The notes under the pieces: generated by a model
Told to the model about the DNA's origin: nothing
What the model saw: the letters and a program-made list of their open reading frames with translations, nothing else
The model's database searches: none
Shown here: one piece after another, positions 9,715-19,235 of the stretch
How positions within the stretch are numbered: position 1 is the first letter of the stretch
Layout: every line of letters begins with the position of its first letter
Assembly: GCA_023078685.1 (NCBI GenBank)
Contig: JALGAS010000004.1
Span: 1,302,001 to 1,366,000 of the forward strand
Source of the DNA: Neopestalotiopsis rosae
Taxonomy: Eukaryota; Ascomycota; Sordariomycetes; Amphisphaeriales; Sporocadaceae
Direction of reading: 5' to 3'
DNA length: 64,000 nt
Program-made: the position numbers and the translations under genes

Positions 9715-12495
9715 TTAGACTATCTGTATCCGACAAGGTTCTCCGATCAACCCAATTTCCTCCCTCAAGAAGTTTGGCCAAGGATGCGTAAAGATACCCC
9801 GGTGACTGTGTTGAATATTTTGTACCATCGTGGTTTCATCCCAGCCTGTGATGTGTCGGAACTTGGTCAAGTTGAAGAACCGCTTTGCTAATTCCTGTTT
9901 CTTCATGTACCGTGCGATCTCAGACAGCGGAATACGCAGATATATGGTCGCTTCGCTATCCAATTGGACGTGTTCAGCCATCCATCCATTTTGAAAGCTT
10001 CCCAGGCGACTCCATCCTGTCCATTTGCAAACAGCTTCGCTCTCCGCTTCCGTGACTTTTGTAATCTTTTGATTCACGAGAACAACACCCCGAGCTGTGC
10101 CATATTCCCCACGCGGCCCCCAGAGTTTTTTATAAGTTGCCCACGTGGCGGCGTCAATGGTGAGATATATGCTCCCATAATCTTTCCAAGGTTTTGCTTC
10201 GTAGTGGTAGACTTCTTGACGGGCGAAGTCTCCGTGGCATGGCGATGTCGTAGAGCAGGTTACCGATGAGAACTGACTTACCATCGACATATAGCGCTCT
10301 CCTAATTGTTGACACTTTTTCTGCCATGTTAGATTAGCATCAACCAGAAGCTGTAAGAACGGCAGAACGTCGTTGACTCGAAGACCTGTAGCTGGGAACC
10401 CTAGCAAAAGTTCACGGCCCGCAATCGCATCCACATTGATTATGCTCGTTGCAGCATAAAGTGTTTCGTAGGGCAACGGCTTTCCCCAGGATGCTTTCCT
10501 TCCATAGAGGGGAATATGGAAGCAGTCCTTTGCGTGGTCCATCTTCATGCGCGCATGCCGGAAGTTCAGTGTTGACAGGCGATGCGTGCTGTTGCCTCGA
10601 TGGAGGCCTGCCTTTGCACTGTCGCGGTTATCCGTCTGTTCTGGTCTGCGAAATATCAGAAGATCCCAACAGCGGCAACAATAAATCAACTCATAGGTGG
10701 TGTCCTCAACCGCTGGATGCACTTCGCGAAGAAAGAAAACGGTTGGCCCAGTCTCATCATCGACATCTCGTAAAAATATCCAGGTTGGGGCGTTGTCGAG
10801 AATCAAGTCCAGATCGATAAGGGCAGTGCAGAGGAGGAGAGACCATTGAGCCATGATAAATTCAAACATACGAAGGGATCCCAAGTCTGCAACCCGCCTA
10901 GGTCGTGCCGAAAGCTGTATGATGCGGACCAACTTGATCGACAACGCCGCCGTGGAGGAATGGATCGAGATTTGCTCATTGGCTGCATTTCCCATCGTCA
11001 TCATTGTTCTCAATTGCCGAAAATCCTTTGCACCCCAACTCCCCTGACTGGACTCAGTTCCATGGGAAACGATCCTGCACCTCCACTCTACGTCCTTATC
11101 AGGGAAGCCCGAAGCGATTGTCCAAACTGTTTTGCAGCATAGACCCATATCCTCATACCAAGGTCTTACACGATCAAAGTCATCTTGTTTTGCAATCATT
11201 GGAGCACTCCAAATCAATGGGTCCAGCCTGGCTGGCGTCCAACTTGGATAACCCGGAGCGGCTTTCAACCCAGCAGCACGCTCGAGGATATGCCATTGAT
11301 TCAAAACGACCACGACATACGCCACGAAACCAATAAAGATTTCTTGCGTCGAAAGATCGTAATCCGGCAACAGCGAATAATCCACTTTTCGGACTGAATT
11401 GAGTATTATGGGCGGTTCCGTGTTGACAAGCCCCAGGGTCCCAAATAGCTTGTCCCTGGGGTCTGAAGCCTCTGAACCCCAAATCTGCTCCAACCACGGC
11501 AAAAGTTCATCACGAGCGACAATTCGCCCGTTTGTGATGTGTTGAAACCATGGCGCCTTCGTGCTCTTCCAATCGATGTCCAGCTGCTTCATAGTCGTGC
11601 TGTCGGCGCTATAATCAGAGTCGCCCATTGGAACCAGCAGCGACTTTGCTAGGAGAAGCTCTTGTATGACCCAGACTCGGCTAAAGTACCGGTGGTTAAA
11701 GAGCTTATTAATAGCTTGGTGGTCTTCCTTTTGAAATGCATCAAACTCATGGAACAGCTTTCGGCGGCGATACTGTTGGCTGGATTGCAGGACGGTCTCA
11801 GGGCCAAGGTAAACCACAACACGGTTGGCATTGTGATAGACATTTCGCATCTCCGCAACCTGCATTCCTCTTTCGCGGGTGTTTGATTGATCAATGCATA
11901 TTGCGTCAATCCAGACCATACGAATATTTCGACTAGGACGAAGATACTTTAACATTGCCAAACAGTTCTTGGTCTGGAAGGCCACATCATAGAATTTGCC
12001 GAGAAAGATCGGACCGCTGGGCTTGTCATCGCCGTCTTCCCCTCCCCACGAGTAAGATATCGCTTCGTACTCAGGGCAGTCACCCATATCATACCGTTCT
12101 AGACCCAAGTGTATCAAACTAGTCTGCGTCTTGGCGGGGTTCAGACAAGCGAGGCGAAATTGTCCGACGTCCAGTTGGGAATAGGACATCACATGAGCAG
12201 CATCTTCAGAGGGATGTTCAGGATAACGCATCGTCTTGGATTGACCGTGGAGAGATCCGCTTGACTCATGTGCATCGTCGAGCCGTTCGCCTGATGTGAA
12301 TGATATCGAGGGAGGCCATCTGATTCTCAATTGGCCCAAAGGTCGGTCTTTCGGAATGTCGAGATTCGCAGCAGTATTTGGAGGCACCGATTGCTGATTG
12401 AACAAATATGTCGTGGAACAGCTTCTACAAGAGACTCCGAACTCATCAGTCGAGATAAGAGGGTTGGTGCAGGACGAAGTGTGCCATCGCAGCAT
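9715..12495 (-). CDS. HET-domain protein, 926 aa, single exon
   Basis: Single-exon gene of 926 aa from an ATG at 12495. The N-terminus has a Cys cluster (Cys 9, 22 and 25) often seen before HET domains. HET domain at about 143-290: YEAISYSWGG, MVWIDAICIDQ, ERGMQVAEMRNVY, VVVYLG and RVWVIQE, the classical het-6/TOL-type order. The remaining 600 residues have no recognisable domain, which is normal for this family. It is convergent with the upstream HET gene and clustered with two kinases. The expected role is cytosolic cell-death signalling in heterokaryon incompatibility or in response to non-self cues. The trigger and any partner cannot be told from the sequence. Confidence 0.92.
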   Translation of the reverse strand: MLRWHTSSCTNPLISTDEFGVSCRSCSTTYLFNQQSVPPNTAANLDIPKDRPLGQLRIRWPPSISFTSGERLDDAHESSGSLHGQSKTMRYPEHPSEDAAHVMSYSQLDVGQFRLACLNPAKTQTSLIHLGLERYDMGDCPEYEAISYSWGGEDGDDKPSGPIFLGKFYDVAFQTKNCLAMLKYLRPSRNIRMVWIDAICIDQSNTRERGMQVAEMRNVYHNANRVVVYLGPETVLQSSQQYRRRKLFHEFDAFQKEDHQAINKLFNHRYFSRVWVIQELLLAKSLLVPMGDSDYSADSTTMKQLDIDWKSTKAPWFQHITNGRIVARDELLPWLEQIWGSEASDPRDKLFGTLGLVNTEPPIILNSVRKVDYSLLPDYDLSTQEIFIGFVAYVVVVLNQWHILERAAGLKAAPGYPSWTPARLDPLIWSAPMIAKQDDFDRVRPWYEDMGLCCKTVWTIASGFPDKDVEWRCRIVSHGTESSQGSWGAKDFRQLRTMMTMGNAANEQISIHSSTAALSIKLVRIIQLSARPRRVADLGSLRMFEFIMAQWSLLLCTALIDLDLILDNAPTWIFLRDVDDETGPTVFFLREVHPAVEDTTYELIYCCRCWDLLIFRRPEQTDNRDSAKAGLHRGNSTHRLSTLNFRHARMKMDHAKDCFHIPLYGRKASWGKPLPYETLYAATSIINVDAIAGRELLLGFPATGLRVNDVLPFLQLLVDANLTWQKKCQQLGERYMSMVSQFSSVTCSTTSPCHGDFARQEVYHYEAKPWKDYGSIYLTIDAATWATYKKLWGPRGEYGTARGVVLVNQKITKVTEAESEAVCKWTGWSRLGSFQNGWMAEHVQLDSEATIYLRIPLSEIARYMKKQELAKRFFNLTKFRHITGWDETTMVQNIQHSHRGIFTHPWPNFLREEIGLIGEPCRIQIV

Positions 12496-12584
12496 CTTGA
12501 CTTGGCATTATAAGCCTGCCGCGATGATATGGGAATGTTGAATGTGGATCCTATTCCATCAAGGCATTTGACAGATTGCCATAC

Positions 12585-12606
12585 TTACCTACCTATCTAT
12601 GTAGGT
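12585..12606. repeat. Short ACCTA/TAGGT repeat, copy 1
   Basis: A run of ACCT units ends in its complement TAGGT, so ACCTAC and GTAGGT can pair around an 8-nt loop. A related patch lies 200 bp away. Confidence 0.55.
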
Positions 12607-12804
12607 TCGCAAATTGATGCCTGACCACCACCTGACAGGTCAACACAAATGCAGAACACAGCCTGCTTGCGAGCGTGAGCAAAGCGGGGTAGGTCGTAAC
12701 GAGTACAGTTCAACCCCTCTGCAAGCGAAAGGGGTGCTCTCGACGCATTCGGCCGCTGGCGAATCATGAAGGTGTATGAACTTCTTACCTAATAACCAAT
12801 GCCC

Positions 12805-12834
12805 ACCTATGTATTTACCTATGTAGGTATCTAT
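12805..12834. repeat. Short ACCTA/TAGGT repeat, copy 2
   Basis: Second patch of ACCTATGTA and ATGTAGGTAT units, similar to 12585-12606. Probably a simple-sequence expansion. Confidence 0.5.
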
Positions 12835-13040
12835 ACTCAGCCTGTGACGAGGACCCCAGCCATGGAATGATTAGTGGATTTTTGCGATCAACACGGGAAC
12901 GCACGTCAATAGACTGTGACGGGCTTCAGATCATCAAAGATATCGGTATGATTGAAGACGCAGACAGGAACTTCCTAAATTGAGTCCCAGCGCGGTGCAT
13001 TTAATTCCTCCAATATCCTAGAAATAGCTAGTACTCCCGG

Positions 13041-14060
13041 CTATGTCATCTTACGAAGCGGTTCTAGGTAAGCGCCCGGCAATTCACTCTTGGCGTGATG
13101 CATCCACAGGAACCAGGGATCATATGGCTTCACTGTCCTGGTAATCACGTTGCCGCTCTTGAACTCGGGGACATCGTGGTAGTAATGAGACTTGTGAGCC
13201 GCCTCAATAGCCTGTCCGGTCTTTTGGTGCGCCTCGTCCTCCAGAAAGACATCATAGGCTGACATGAGGGCTTCCTTATCCGTCAAGCTACAACCAGGTT
13301 AGTTCATCACGACCCAAAATAAGAATGAGGAATTACTTACTGCTCATCAAGATACGCCTCCTGGAAATCGGGCATGATACCAGTGTCATAGGCGTTGGGC
13401 AGGACGCTGTTGATTGTGATGTTCTCATGCTTGAGAAGCATTGGCGCCATGGTGCGCACCCACTGCAAGGCAGCCGCCTTGACACCACAGTACTCTGGGA
13501 ACGTTGGGCAAGGATAGATGGCGACAATGCTGCCGGTAACGATGATCTTGCCCTTTACGCCCGGCGGGTTGTGCCGGTTGTAGTGCGTAAAGAGCTCAGT
13601 GCTGTAGACGACGGCCTTGTAGTCGACATCGGTGCAGCTCAAGTCGGGCTCGGGCGGCGGGTCATCGACGCGGGCGTTGCGGCGGTCGAGGTTGTACCGT
13701 GAGCCCTTGTCAACCATGCCGGCATTGGCGATGACGGCGTCGATACGCTCCCACTTGGCCCAGACGGCCTTGAAGAGCTGCAGCTGCGAAGCGTACGACT
13801 CGACGTGGCACTCGACGAAGAGCACCGTCCTGCCCGACGGGTCGAGCTGTGCTGCGAGAGCCTCACCCTCCTTAACGCGGCGGCCTGTGATGGCGAGGTT
13901 GTAGCCCCGTGCGTGCAGGCGCTCAGCCAGGTCACGACCGATACCACTCTTATGAATCTTGTTAACATGTTTGCCCAGATCTGGAAGATCGGACTGCACT
14001 TACGGTTGCACCAGTGATAATAGCCACCTTGCTCTGGTCTGGAGGAGCAAGAGAACCCAT
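13041..14060 (-). CDS. Short-chain dehydrogenase/reductase (SDR)
   Basis: Classical SDR of 303 aa, NAD(P)-dependent oxidoreductase. Exons 14060-14004, 13948-13341 and 13287-13041; both introns (55 and 53 bp) start GTAAGT and the frame closes. The cofactor motif is rebuilt across intron 1: TGAT then SGIGRDLAERL (TGxxxGIG). Further motifs: NAG in VIANAG, a catalytic Ser in VTGSIVA, and Tyr-x-x-x-Lys as YCGVK. These are the full Rossmann and catalytic set. The start is the only ATG before the glycine motif. The substrate cannot be inferred; related fungal enzymes resemble 15-hydroxyprostaglandin dehydrogenase-type SDRs. No pathway genes are adjacent, although a membrane receptor-like gene follows. 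Confidence 0.93.
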
Positions 14061-15676
14061 ATTGCTGGACCGAAATCGTGGTGAGATTCAAACAACTCTT
14101 CGACCTTTTTCAGTATAGGTAATTCTTATTGATCCTGGGAGTTGCTGACTAGAATTGATAAAGAAAAGTTCAACTATATAAAGACATTCCTCACCGCATC
14201 TTTATGATGCAAGGCAGAGATCGCATTTACATGCAAGCTGATTATCTGACATGTTATCGCGGCATGGCACCACTTCACCAATGACGACAAGGTCCAATCT
14301 CTTCGGCAAGCCGGGCAGACCGTCCCCAGTGTTTGTCCTCTGCAGAGCATGGAGATTAGGTAGGCTTGAAGATCAACTGGACATAAAAGCAAAGTATCAT
14401 TTCATTGTGCATGGTGTTGTGGAGCGATTTGACCAGCAGCTTTCCAGAAATGGACGAAATACCTGCACTTTTATCAAACAGTTTCATTGCGAACGGCCGT
14501 GTTCTGCGGTGGATGGAGCCTCGTGAGCGGGTAGACGGGAGGATTCGGGCCCTGTGCATGTCGGCTCCCCCCTGGCCTCTGCCGGACAGGGTTTGTTGTT
14601 TGCTTTTAGCTTGCCCTTTTTCTTCCTGAGGAGCCAGGGACCTACATATCGCTCAACGGCCCGAGGGATTCGAGGCCAATCGCGGAAGTGGCCGCCGACC
14701 CTCTCTTGTGAGGGTCGAGCAAGGGTCCCGGTGAGGCAAAAGCTCCGTCATGAAGTGACAGGTAGCTACGCGGCTCCGCAGAGCAACGGATGCTGGAGCC
14801 GACAGGGTCACTCCACCAGGAACAATAGAGGTGCGTGGGGGTGTCGTGTGAGGTGGATATGTCAGTCTTGTTGTAAGCCGATGCAGATCGAGTCTTCACG
14901 GCTGGAGTGCCAAGACCAAGGTTTCGAGGCATCTCTAGAGTGCAATTGACTATCTCGACACTGCTCGGTTTGACAATTGTTATAATGTTCCCAGCGATGA
15001 GTAAGACTGATATTGATCAAACATATGATCTCCTTGTTCACGTTCATGGCTCAAGCGTTTCAGCTTACCTATTGTGGTCTTTGTCCGATTGTTTGCTGTC
15101 TTCGTACCCCGGACATGGCCGAGATGTTTGCTAGAAAAACACGACGCCATCCCCCTGGGCAGATGTCATAATAAAATAACATCTTCTATCCCTTGCTTCG
15201 TGAAGTTACAATTCAGAGAAAATCGCCACGAGGCCTCATGGTATGATGAAGCATCTGACAAAGCTCGCAAGGGATATTCTTCAGGGCATGATGTTACCGA
15301 GACTAGGGTCACTGCCAGGAGGAATATTCTTTCAATAGTCACCAGTGTTCCATGACGGCAATAGACCTGCATCTGTAACGACAGGACCTCTTTGCATGTC
15401 CTGAAGGTGTTGAAGGATTTCCCTCCAATTGATTGAACCAGTCCGGTACTCGCGGCGTCAGGGGTTTTGTCTCGTTGCGACCGGCAGGCAATTCTTCAAG
15501 GAGACTGTCGACTCCCTTGACAAGCCAACCAGGAACCATGTTCTCTATATCGGTCAAAAGGATCATGTTCCTCATATATTCAAAGATGTGCGAGAAGGAG
15601 TGATACAATCCCCGCAACGGCCTCTTTTCCCTACGGCAGTGTCTCAAGTACGACGTTTGACGATACAACAAGAACC
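14061..15676. other. 1.6-kb gene-poor spacer
   Basis: Only short unsupported ORFs on both strands. Should hold the divergent promoters of the SDR gene and the rhodopsin-like gene. No repeat or RNA gene recognised. Confidence 0.55.
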
Positions 15677-16959
15677 ATGGCAGACGATAGCAAGACATAC
15701 GAGTCGATTCCCATCCAGAATAGTGGACAAATTGGTATGATTGCAGCATGCTCTGTGTGTATCATCGTACCCACGGCACTCGTATCATTGCGCTTCATCG
15801 CTCGCCAACGATATTCGGGCTTGCCACTGGATGCCAGCGACATCTGCATCACTGCTGCCTGGGTGAGTATATGCACCCGCCAGAGTCTGGAAGTGAACCT
15901 CCTCTGACTAGTATCAGCTCTTCGTAATCGCTCTCTGCATCGTCGATTACTTGATGGTGTTCAAGGGAGGCTTCACGTTTGACCTCGCCGAGATTCCCGA
16001 GAGATTCGGTCCAGATGCGCTGACCATCTTCTTCAAGGTAAGTCTTGGCAATCTTGCGTCGCATTATGGCTACATTGACTGACTCTCGACTAAGTGCATG
16101 GCTGCATGGCCTCTGCTTTGGAATGTCTGCGTGCTGACCAGCAAGCTGTCGGTTCTGGCCATGTACATGACGCTAATGCCGGTTCGCCGAATGATTATTG
16201 CAGTCAGATGCGTAGGTGTCTTTGTTATACTTTATAACTTCTCTGGTTTTATCACCGGTCTCGCCATCTGCCGTCCCTACTCCAAGAACTATGACTGGCA
16301 GGGCACGGTCAAGGGCGAATGTGGCGACGTCAAGGTGTACTACGAATGGCTGAGCGCCATTAATGTCGTATCCGACGTTGTCATCCTTCTCTTACCGCTA
16401 CCATTTGTATACAATCTGCAAATGGCATTCAAGAAGAAGATGGTTCTGTTTGGCATGTTCAGTATTGGCTTCATGTGAGTATAGTCGCCACCATTGTTGA
16501 GCAAACAAACGCTAAATGTCCATTCGCAATAGGACTTGCGCAGTCACCATCTATCGACAAACACTACTGCCAAGTCTGGACAATGCGAATCCAACGGGTA
16601 CCGGGCTTCTCGCCTTCTTGTTCTCCACCGTGGAGATCGCCGTCGCCGTGTCTCTGGCCTGCGTCCCCTTTCTGCGACCCCTCTTCCGAGGCACATTTGG
16701 CGGATCGTCGGCCGATAACTCCAAATACAAGACCGATCCAAGCTATGCGTTCTCTAACAGAGGAACCAAAGCGAATCGTAGCCAAGGATTCAAAGAGCTG
16801 GAGGACGACGGTTCCGAGATCCAGTTGCAGCCAGTTGACCCGGAACGAGAGATTGGTGTTACGGTCGAGACAACCTGGAAAATCGAACCTGCTGGGGACA
16901 AGGCGAGGTCGTCGGTCGGTAATTATCAAGCCTCCGCTTCCAGTAATAATCGTGTATGA
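15677..16959 (+). CDS. Pth11/rhodopsin-like integral membrane protein
   Basis: Membrane protein of 370 aa of the fungal rhodopsin-like (Pth11-related) family. Exons 15677-15862, 15918-16037, 16095-16474 and 16533-16959, with introns of 55, 57 and 58 bp; the frame closes exactly. An N-terminal hydrophobic helix (MIAACSVCIIVPTALV) is followed by a conserved RFIARQRYSG loop, more helices (LFVIALCIVDYL; a PLLWN region; INVVSDVVILLLPLPFVY) and a last helix with PLFRG. The cytoplasmic tail is polar and about 80 aa long. The DVVILLLPLP motif is diagnostic of the family. No CFEM domain precedes it. Some Pth11 relatives act as surface-sensing G-protein-coupled receptors, but most members are uncharacterised. 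Confidence 0.9.
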
Positions 16960-17345
16960 TATGAATGGGGTGATAGGGGATAAGGTTCAGCGCTGATATG
17001 ATTAGACTGATGCATCCAAACTAATGACAGACTTTTATGCCGGCGAGAAGTAATTTTTTGGTTGTTTTATAGTTCGAGAATATCCATTGTGCATTTGGCC
17101 CGTACTGGTGCCCCGAGATCTGATACTGTACGGGGATAGCAGAAATTTAGGTGGCTGATAATGAAGATATGTAATACTATCAAGATGAACATTTCAGGAA
17201 CGGGTTATGATCTTTGATTGTTTGAAAATAATGTGGGAGTTCTGTCTATGCTCTATAGGTCAATCTAAAATACTACAGTCAATCCCGAGATATTCCTAGA
17301 AAGAGCAATTGCTCTTTTCAACGGCCTCGGATCGGTCATGCTTTC
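16960..17345. other. 3' spacer between convergent genes
   Basis: AT-rich 3' region shared by the rhodopsin-like gene and the convergent MFS gene; nothing else seen. Confidence 0.6.
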
Positions 17346-18714
17346 CTATGTCTTGCTCCACAATCCTTGCGGCATAGTCACCTTGGCGCCGAGGGCAACA
17401 AGACCGCCAAAGAGCGTGACGGCGCCACTAAACATGGATACCTCAAAGAATCCTCCATATTGCTTGACAAGAGCGCCATTGATTGGAGGTCCTATCAGCG
17501 CTCCGAATCCAGCAATAAACAGACCGGTACCCAGGTAGGCCCCGATCTGCTGAGGATCGGCAATGCAGACCGTCAAGGCCGCGGTCGCGCCAGAGACAAC
17601 GGTTCCCGACCAGAAGCCAATGACGACGGCGTACACAATCAGCCCGGCCGTGTTGACCGGCAGATTCATGCAAAAGATGATGATGCCCGTTGCTATACCT
17701 CCCATTGCGAATGCGTTCATGCGGCCCATCTTGTCTGCGAATACGCCCGGAATGACACGGCCAAAGAAGGAGGCCGCGTTCACAATCGCAAGTATGTAAC
17801 CGGCGAGAGTCGCCTCAATGCCCAGCGTCGTCGCAAACGTGGGAATATAGAAAAGTGGAATAAACACGCCCATGAACAGAAAGAACATGGACGCAACCAC
17901 GAGCAGGTAGGTCTTATTGCCAAACACCTGGGCAAACGGAATCGAGACGTTGGACGTGCGCAGCGGAATGCGGGTCTTGAGTGTGATGCACGAGAAGCTG
18001 AGCAGAGGGAGGATGAGGAAGCCAATGATCCGGACGGTCCAGCCGAAACCAAGAGAAGTGCCGTTGAGCATCTTGGAAATGGCAATCGGCATGACGATGC
18101 CTCCTAATGACGAGCCGGCCACGACGATACCAAATGCTGCTGCCCTGTTCTTGTCGAACCAGTGCGGTATCACCGCGAAAACAGGAATTTGTAAAAAGCC
18201 CATCACGATGCCCATCAGCACTCCCTGAACCAGCATGACTTGCCAGTACGTCTTGCAGAGACTGAGCATCATCATGGCGAATACATATGCCAAAGCCGCG
18301 GGGCGGAATGCCTGAGTAAAGATTAGTTATCCCTTTGTCGCGATCTGTTGAGATGATTTCACTTACATTGACTCCGAAACGGTCAAAGATAGGCCCGGCA
18401 ATCATTCCGGTTGCGAATTGAAGAAACGCTGCGAGCGAGCCGATCCATGCCACATCATCGGGTGTTCTGTCGGATAATTGGTGACTTAGATAATATTCCT
18501 CGAAAGCGCCAAAGGCGTTGGTGAAACCCAAACAGCAAAAGAAGACTGTGCATCCACCAGCTGCCACCAGCCAAGCAGTAACACCACCGTCGGGCGCAGG
18601 GCCAAAGTCGGGGGAACTCGATTGCTTTTCTTCTGCGTGGTTGTTGGGTATATCCCTTGATGATCGATTGCTTGTTTCGACTTGGTTCTCCATGTCCGAG
18701 GATAGAGCGGCCAT
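17346..18714 (-). CDS. MFS transporter, monocarboxylate-type (MCT)
   Basis: Plasma-membrane MFS transporter of 437 aa. Exons 18714-18367 and 18311-17346 around a 55-bp intron with GTAAGT donor and ACTAA-type branch. The start is ATG 18714 (MAALSS); the frame extends upstream only through a TTG. After a polar N-terminus the PDGGVTAW motif marks the monocarboxylate-porter family (MCH/MCT-like) and opens TM1. About 12 hydrophobic helices follow, including the AFRPAALAYVFAM segment formed across the splice. Fungal members move monocarboxylates, riboflavin or unknown metabolites, so the substrate is open. It is divergently transcribed from a Zn2Cys6 regulator 521 bp away, which may control it. Confidence 0.92.
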
Positions 18715-19235
18715 TTTTGCCAAGCTGTATAGTACAGGGGTCTAGTGCTTGTGTGAATATAGTCGTATTAGTGGTACAAGTGTTACCCGCGATTGTAAGT
18801 CAACACCACTTGAAAACGAAGAATCAATCTCAACTCAATCATGGATACAATCTATTCAACTCAAACATGATACATTTACCTCCAATGTTATATATCTACG
18901 GATCGAGTATTCAAATGCACACGGAAAATTGAGTAAAGTATACCAGTATGAGACCGGACATCTCGGGGATAAGACCAGTCTAGCCTGTCTTGAACTAGAG
19001 GCGGCGCGGGAAATTCAAGGCCGAGTCCGAAGGATTCAGTATGTCCGATTTAGTAGCTGACTGCCTACAGCGAATCTGACATTTTACAAAATAAATATAT
19101 TTTATACCTCTACTATCTTCCGGAGAAAACATCTCCTTGAGGACATAATAAATTCAATTTACCGAAGACCGAATATCGTGAAGACATTTTTCTTTGTTCT
19201 TGGATCGTGCACAATCTCCGCGATTGGTCATCAAG
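18715..19235. promoter_or_regulatory. Divergent promoter between MFS transporter and Zn2Cys6 regulator
   Basis: The 521-bp region between two divergent start codons. It contains CGG triplets, including a direct CGG pair at 18955-18957 and 18964-18966 with a 6-nt gap, a possible Zn2Cys6 site. A short AT-rich patch lies around 19080-19110. Function is inferred from gene arrangement only. Confidence 0.4.

Larger units (their letters stand above)
12496..13040. other. Spacer with TACC/TAGG microsatellite-like repeats
   Basis: Probable promoter of the 926-aa HET gene. Holds two TACC/TAGG repeat patches and no coding structure. Confidence 0.55.

Noticed and set aside
12585..12834. Transposon footprint from TACC/TAGG patches
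   Set aside because: Patches are simple-sequence repeats with no duplication of flanks or coding remnant.
14554..14949. 131-codon ORF in the 14-15.6 kb spacer
   Set aside because: Arg/Ser/Gly mix without pattern, no introns or motifs; other frames equally open.
17367..18107. 246-codon ORF antisense to the MFS gene
   Set aside because: Composition is charged and low-complexity; the opposite strand is a clear MCT transporter with motifs and a proper intron.
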